Below, piece after piece: positions 58,984 through 61,618 of a stretch of 61,618 nt of DNA. Each line of letters begins with the position of its first letter. Positions within the stretch are counted from its first letter, which is position 1. The DNA is taken from the NCBI GenBank assembly GCA_949283305.1, contig CASDRU010000012.1, forward strand, positions 1 to 61,618, in the 5' to 3' direction. The DNA is from an uncultured Spirochaetales bacterium (lineage in GTDB: Bacteria > Spirochaetota > Spirochaetia > Sphaerochaetales > Sphaerochaetaceae). The position numbers and the translations under genes were made by a program. Below the pieces are notes generated by a model. That model was not told where the DNA came from, made no database searches, and saw nothing but the letters and a program-made list of their open reading frames with translations.

Positions 58984-59035
58984 AAAAGAGAGAGAGTTCA
59001 AATGCGGACTCTCTCTTTTTTTTTTGTTTTTACAG
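58984..59035 (+). terminator. adhE terminator
   Basis: An 11-bp stem (AGAGAGAGTTC / GGACTCTCTCT, one G-U) with a 6-nt loop and a long T run. The 130 bp that follow, up to the rubredoxin terminator, show nothing recognisable. Confidence 0.9.
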
Positions 59036-59118
59036 GATAACTGAGGAATGAGAGAATGAAAATTACATGCTGCCGTATTTCATTGAGGTGATCATGAGAG
59101 CATGTGTTAGCATGAAGA

Positions 59119-59146
59119 CAAAAAAAATCCCCCGGATTTTCCGGGA
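59119..59146 (-). terminator. Rubredoxin gene terminator
   Basis: On the minus strand, CCCGGA, 3 nt, TCCGGG, then GGATTTTTTTT. Confidence 0.85.
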
Positions 59147-59166
59147 GATCATGCTGTGATTAAGTA

Positions 59167-59283
59167 TTACTCCTCAACCTTCTCAAAAGCATCTGCTCCA
59201 GCTCCACAGAGCGGGCAAACAAAGTCTTCAGGAAGATTATCACCTTCATATTCATAACCACAAAGTGTGCAAACCCATTTCAT
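59167..59283 (-). CDS. Rubredoxin-type protein, very short
   Basis: 38 residues: [17 protein letters not shown], then [21 protein letters not shown]. The two C-x-x-C-G knuckles form a mononuclear iron site as in rubredoxin or the C-terminal domain of rubrerythrin; the usual 52-residue rubredoxin insert between them is missing, so it is closest to the rubrerythrin-type domain on its own. It probably carries electrons in oxygen or peroxide defence. AAGGAG precedes the ATG at 9 nt. Confidence 0.9.
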   Translation of the reverse strand: MKWVCTLCGYEYEGDNLPEDFVCPLCGAGADAFEKVEE

Positions 59284-59370
59284 AATGTTTTCTCCTTATG
59301 CATTTAATATAAAGGAAAACAAGACAATAAGCAAATTATTTCTCCAAGTTTAATTATAATAATTCAAGAG

Positions 59371-59399
59371 TTGATAATTTTAAACACATATATTAGAAT
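59371..59399 (+). promoter_or_regulatory. Promoter of the dprA-like gene, -10 placed 6 nt before the ATG
   Basis: TTGATA (59371-59376), 17 nt, TAGAAT (59394-59399), 6 nt, ATG 59406. Leaderless style. Confidence 0.7.
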
Positions 59400-59405
59400 T
59401 TTTAT

Positions 59406-60632
59406 ATGTATATAGATGAGTACAATAAAAATTTTGCATCACAACTTTTCTTCTCAAAAGAAGCCGCCGAATACCTTGGAATATCTGTTCAACGCCTGAA
59501 TAAACTTATTCAGACAGGAAAGATTAAACCACTTAAAAAAAATAATTCTGGTACAGTTTTTCTTTATAGCGAACTTGAAAAAAGGAAAAAAGAACTTGCA
59601 ATGTTTTCTGAAATTGGCGGGGAATCATCTACAGCTACGTTTAAAATAGATACACCGACAAAACAAGAAGCTTTAAATTTTTCAGCAATAATGAATCTAT
59701 TGAATTGTAGCGAAAAAAAACTTTCTCCATCATTTGAAAAGCTTTCCAAGTTAGTTGATATTCAATCTCCAATTCCAGATTGTTTAGATATCTGGTCAGA
59801 TTTTTTTAAATTTAATCATGAAGAAATATTGGCATCATACAATAAAGCAAAAACAGAATTTGTCAAACTTAAAGCTGATGATGAGATAATAAAACTTGGA
59901 GATGCAGAATACCCTGATATGCTGGCAAGAACAGAAGAAGCTCCAAGATTTTTATATCTCAGAGGTGATAAATCCCTTCTGCTTGATGATAGAACTGTAG
60001 CATTGGTAGGAAGCAGACAAGCATCAGAAGAAGGAAAGCGGAATACAGAAAGAGTTGTAGATATTCTAGGGCGCAACGGCATTATTATTGTTTCTGGTCT
60101 AGCCAGAGGAATTGATGTTACAGCACATATTGCAGCCATCAAAAATAATTTCAAAACAATTGCTGTTATAGGCACACACCTGAATCAATATTATCCATCA
60201 GAAAACAGAGAAGTCCAATTAGAAATAGAAAAAAAAGGACTTATAGTATCCCAATTCTCACCTTCTACCAAAACTGAACGCTGGTTTTTCCCATTAAGAA
60301 ATGGAGTAATGAGTGGAATGTCACAGGCTACAGTAATAATGGAAGCAGGAGAAACTTCTGGAGCTTTGAAGCAGGCCACTTTTGCCTTAAAGCAAAAGCA
60401 TCTAGTATTGATTCCTCAGAATATCTTCAAAATCCCTGGAATAACATGGCCTGCAAAGTTTGAAAAAAAAGGTGCAATAAAGGTTAATAGCCCCAAAGAT
60501 ATAATCAAAGAACTCTCAAAAAGAAACGTATATAAAATAGAAAAAGAAATTGAACTTGATCTGGATTATAGCAGATGCGATAAGATGATTATAGATCGGG
60601 AGGCAGAATACAATGCTTCTGACCATACATAA
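59406..60632 (+). CDS. DprA-like protein with an N-terminal HTH
   Basis: 408 residues. Residues 15-60 (FFSKEAAEYLGISVQRLNKLIQTGKI) are an excisionase-type helix-turn-helix. The DprA Rossmann core spans about residues 155-370: PRFLYLRGDKSLL, VALVGSRQASEEG, IVSGLARGIDVTAHIAA, FPLRNGVMSGMSQATVIMEAGETSGALKQA. Housekeeping DprA loads RecA during transformation, but the HTH and the partner gene differ from that type. The gene is AT-richer than its left neighbours and overlaps the next gene by 20 nt. I suspect a mobile-element or defence variant. Confidence 0.82.
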   Translation: MYIDEYNKNFASQLFFSKEAAEYLGISVQRLNKLIQTGKIKPLKKNNSGTVFLYSELEKRKKELAMFSEIGGESSTATFKIDTPTKQEALNFSAIMNLLNCSEKKLSPSFEKLSKLVDIQSPIPDCLDIWSDFFKFNHEEILASYNKAKTEFVKLKADDEIIKLGDAEYPDMLARTEEAPRFLYLRGDKSLLLDDRTVALVGSRQASEEGKRNTERVVDILGRNGIIIVSGLARGIDVTAHIAAIKNNFKTIAVIGTHLNQYYPSENREVQLEIEKKGLIVSQFSPSTKTERWFFPLRNGVMSGMSQATVIMEAGETSGALKQATFALKQKHLVLIPQNIFKIPGITWPAKFEKKGAIKVNSPKDIIKELSKRNVYKIEKEIELDLDYSRCDKMIIDREAEYNASDHT

Positions 60633-61542
60633 AATTAATACACTTTTTTTTGATATTGACACATTTTCATCTGAACTGAGTGATTTAGATATTATTGCAT
60701 TGCGAGAATTCTACAAACATTATGATTGTTGTTTTTTAACAAAAAACCTAAGCAAAATTAAAAACCTAATTGCAGATTCTAATTGCAAAATAGTTGAATG
60801 CACAGCAAGAGAACTAACAATACACCATATTTCCCTTATTATGAAATCAGCTGATATAGGTCTTGAAAATATTGCATTGATTTCAGCTGATTCAAATACT
60901 CTTAAAAATGCAAGAGCTTTAATTATATTCACAGTAATGATTACAAATAAAATCTTGAAATATGAAGATTTCGGCGGTTTTTGCAGCGATTTCATCTGTT
61001 CATCCTTAAGCGAACTTTTAAACAAAATGAAAAATGAAGAATGTTTATACTACGGGGAAAAAATGTTTCAAAAAACGAAAAGTGGTGAAAAAGACTTTCT
61101 GAAAATGAAATTTAATTATGACCTAAAAGAGGATGTATCTATAATCTCTTCAGGAAGGTATTTTGGAACAAATCACTATCTGCATAATTTGCATATCCTC
61201 TCTAATGCAATAATTTATAACAAAAAAGAATCTAGCAAAGTGTTCCATAAATTCGATATGATCTTTTCAAAAATATTTGCCGAAGCAATAAATGACTGTA
61301 CATCCTCAGGAAAAGAAAAAATATCTTTTAACGGAATTTGTGCTGTCCCTGATAAACCTGGGAAAGACAACAAATTTATCGAAATTACTTCTGAAATTTC
61401 AAAATTAATTAATATAGAGAATTTAAGTAATAACTTTAAATGCACTAGAGCCTATGCTGACTGCTCCCACAGGCAAGCCTGTGGGGTTCAGGTGAATAGG
61501 CTTATACCATATCCGTGCATCATTTTCAGACTTTGGGACTAA
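60613..61542 (+). CDS. HAD-like / phosphoribosyltransferase protein, 3' end replaced
   Basis: 309 codons. Residues 1-110 are a degenerate HAD-like domain (INTLFFDIDTFSSEL; ENIALISADSNTLKNARAL). From about residue 235 the sequence starts a ComF-like phosphoribosyltransferase: FNGICAVPDKPGKDNKFIEI. After CTRAY, near 61455, similarity stops, and GC-richer DNA with a long hairpin follows. The PRPP-binding loop expected later is absent. GGGAGG lies 9 nt before the ATG. It is co-transcribed with the dprA-like gene. Most likely a truncated gene. Confidence 0.65.
   Translation: MLLTIHKINTLFFDIDTFSSELSDLDIIALREFYKHYDCCFLTKNLSKIKNLIADSNCKIVECTARELTIHHISLIMKSADIGLENIALISADSNTLKNARALIIFTVMITNKILKYEDFGGFCSDFICSSLSELLNKMKNEECLYYGEKMFQKTKSGEKDFLKMKFNYDLKEDVSIISSGRYFGTNHYLHNLHILSNAIIYNKKESSKVFHKFDMIFSKIFAEAINDCTSSGKEKISFNGICAVPDKPGKDNKFIEITSEISKLINIENLSNNFKCTRAYADCSHRQACGVQVNRLIPYPCIIFRLWD
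61450..61501. repeat. Large symmetric palindrome
   Basis: GCCTAT, 10 nt, CCCACAGGC, 2 nt, GCCTGTGGG, 10 nt, ATAGGC. Both stems are perfect, with an equal 10-nt internal loop on each side that adds CTGA/TCAG pairs. It lies exactly where the phosphoribosyltransferase similarity ends. Confidence 0.75.
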
Positions 61543-61618
61543 GGCTGCCACCCAGAGCACCATCATGCCGGCCAGGCATCCCGCTGGACACATTAGCGAC
61601 CGGCTTCTGCCTTCTCAG
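61502..61618. other. GC-richer tail of unknown origin
   Basis: From about 61450 the base composition rises sharply relative to the AT-rich dprA-like pair. No gene is completed here. On the minus strand an open stretch reads through from the window edge (ALVPKSENDARIWYKP), which I do not recognise. It could be the end of an insertion element or an assembly joint. Confidence 0.4.

Noticed and set aside
61450-61501. Integron attC-like site
   Set aside because: The folded shape is similar, but the outer arms are GCCTAT/ATAGGC and lack the conserved AAC/GTT of attC core sites, and there is no integron integrase nearby.
1-61618. CRISPR array or rRNA genes
   Set aside because: No regularly spaced repeats and no rRNA-like conserved blocks were seen on reading the window.

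Overview
The window looks like chromosome from a host-associated or anaerobic member of the Spirochaetota, probably in the Sphaerochaeta/Treponema part of the phylum. This is inferred from gene content, not from a marker gene. The clues are a eukaryote-type hexokinase, a long-form serine hydroxymethyltransferase, a CBS/DHH pyrophosphatase, AdhE, a 38-residue rubredoxin, a NusG-II/Gx-transporter pair, and many lipoproteins and small putative outer-membrane proteins. There is no rRNA and no CRISPR array. Two tRNA genes are present: Phe-GAA (minus strand) and Arg-CCU (plus strand).

Layout. 0.3-5.2 kb is a leftward block: glycosyltransferase, zinc phospholipase C-like protein, argF and a biotin ECF transporter (bioY-ecfT-ecfA) behind a near-perfect BirA operator. 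5.3-17.6 kb is an accessory island bounded on the right by tRNA-Phe and a broken tyrosine integrase. It holds a transposase remnant, two small genes, an AlbA_2/ATPase gene followed by a Gabija-like OLD-TOPRIM nuclease and short UvrD-like helicase, an N-terminally truncated HaeIII-family restriction enzyme, an HTH / CoiA-like / lipoprotein operon, a ribbon-helix-helix protein and a 5'-truncated Ig-like/LRR surface protein. 17.9-28.1 kb holds an XRE-TPR regulator, two MFS exporters, a CDF transporter, and back-to-back Zn/Cd (HMA, CadA-like ATPase, ArsR) and Cu (CopA, CsoR) efflux modules. 28-46.3 kb is core metabolism and information processing: B6 kinase, hexokinase, UMF1 transporter, sbcB, prfA-prmC, relA, inorganic pyrophosphatase, rpiB, a phospholipase D lipoprotein, a HAD-cytidine deaminase fusion with a dihydropyrimidinase, and glyA. 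46.3-59.3 kb holds a DUF2442/DUF4160 cassette, a HAD hydrolase, infA, a Smr protein, a CBS-ACT protein, a NusG paralogue overlapping tRNA-Arg, topA, secreted proteins, adhE and rubredoxin. 59.4 kb to the end is a second accessory stretch: an HTH-DprA gene and a HAD/phosphoribosyltransferase gene whose 3' end is replaced by foreign-looking, GC-richer DNA.

Regulation. Two patterns run through the window. Many first genes of transcription units carry a -10 box only 6-8 nt before the start codon, often with a good -35 at 17 nt, which implies leaderless mRNAs; internal operon genes have ordinary Shine-Dalgarno sequences. Metal, biotin and possibly defence genes have recognisable operators or duplicated promoter modules.

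The best candidates for undescribed biology are the AlbA_2-OLD-helicase operon with its twin-promoter small-gene partner, the HTH/CoiA-like/lipoprotein operon, the DprA/HAD-PRTase pair, and the leaderless promoter architecture.
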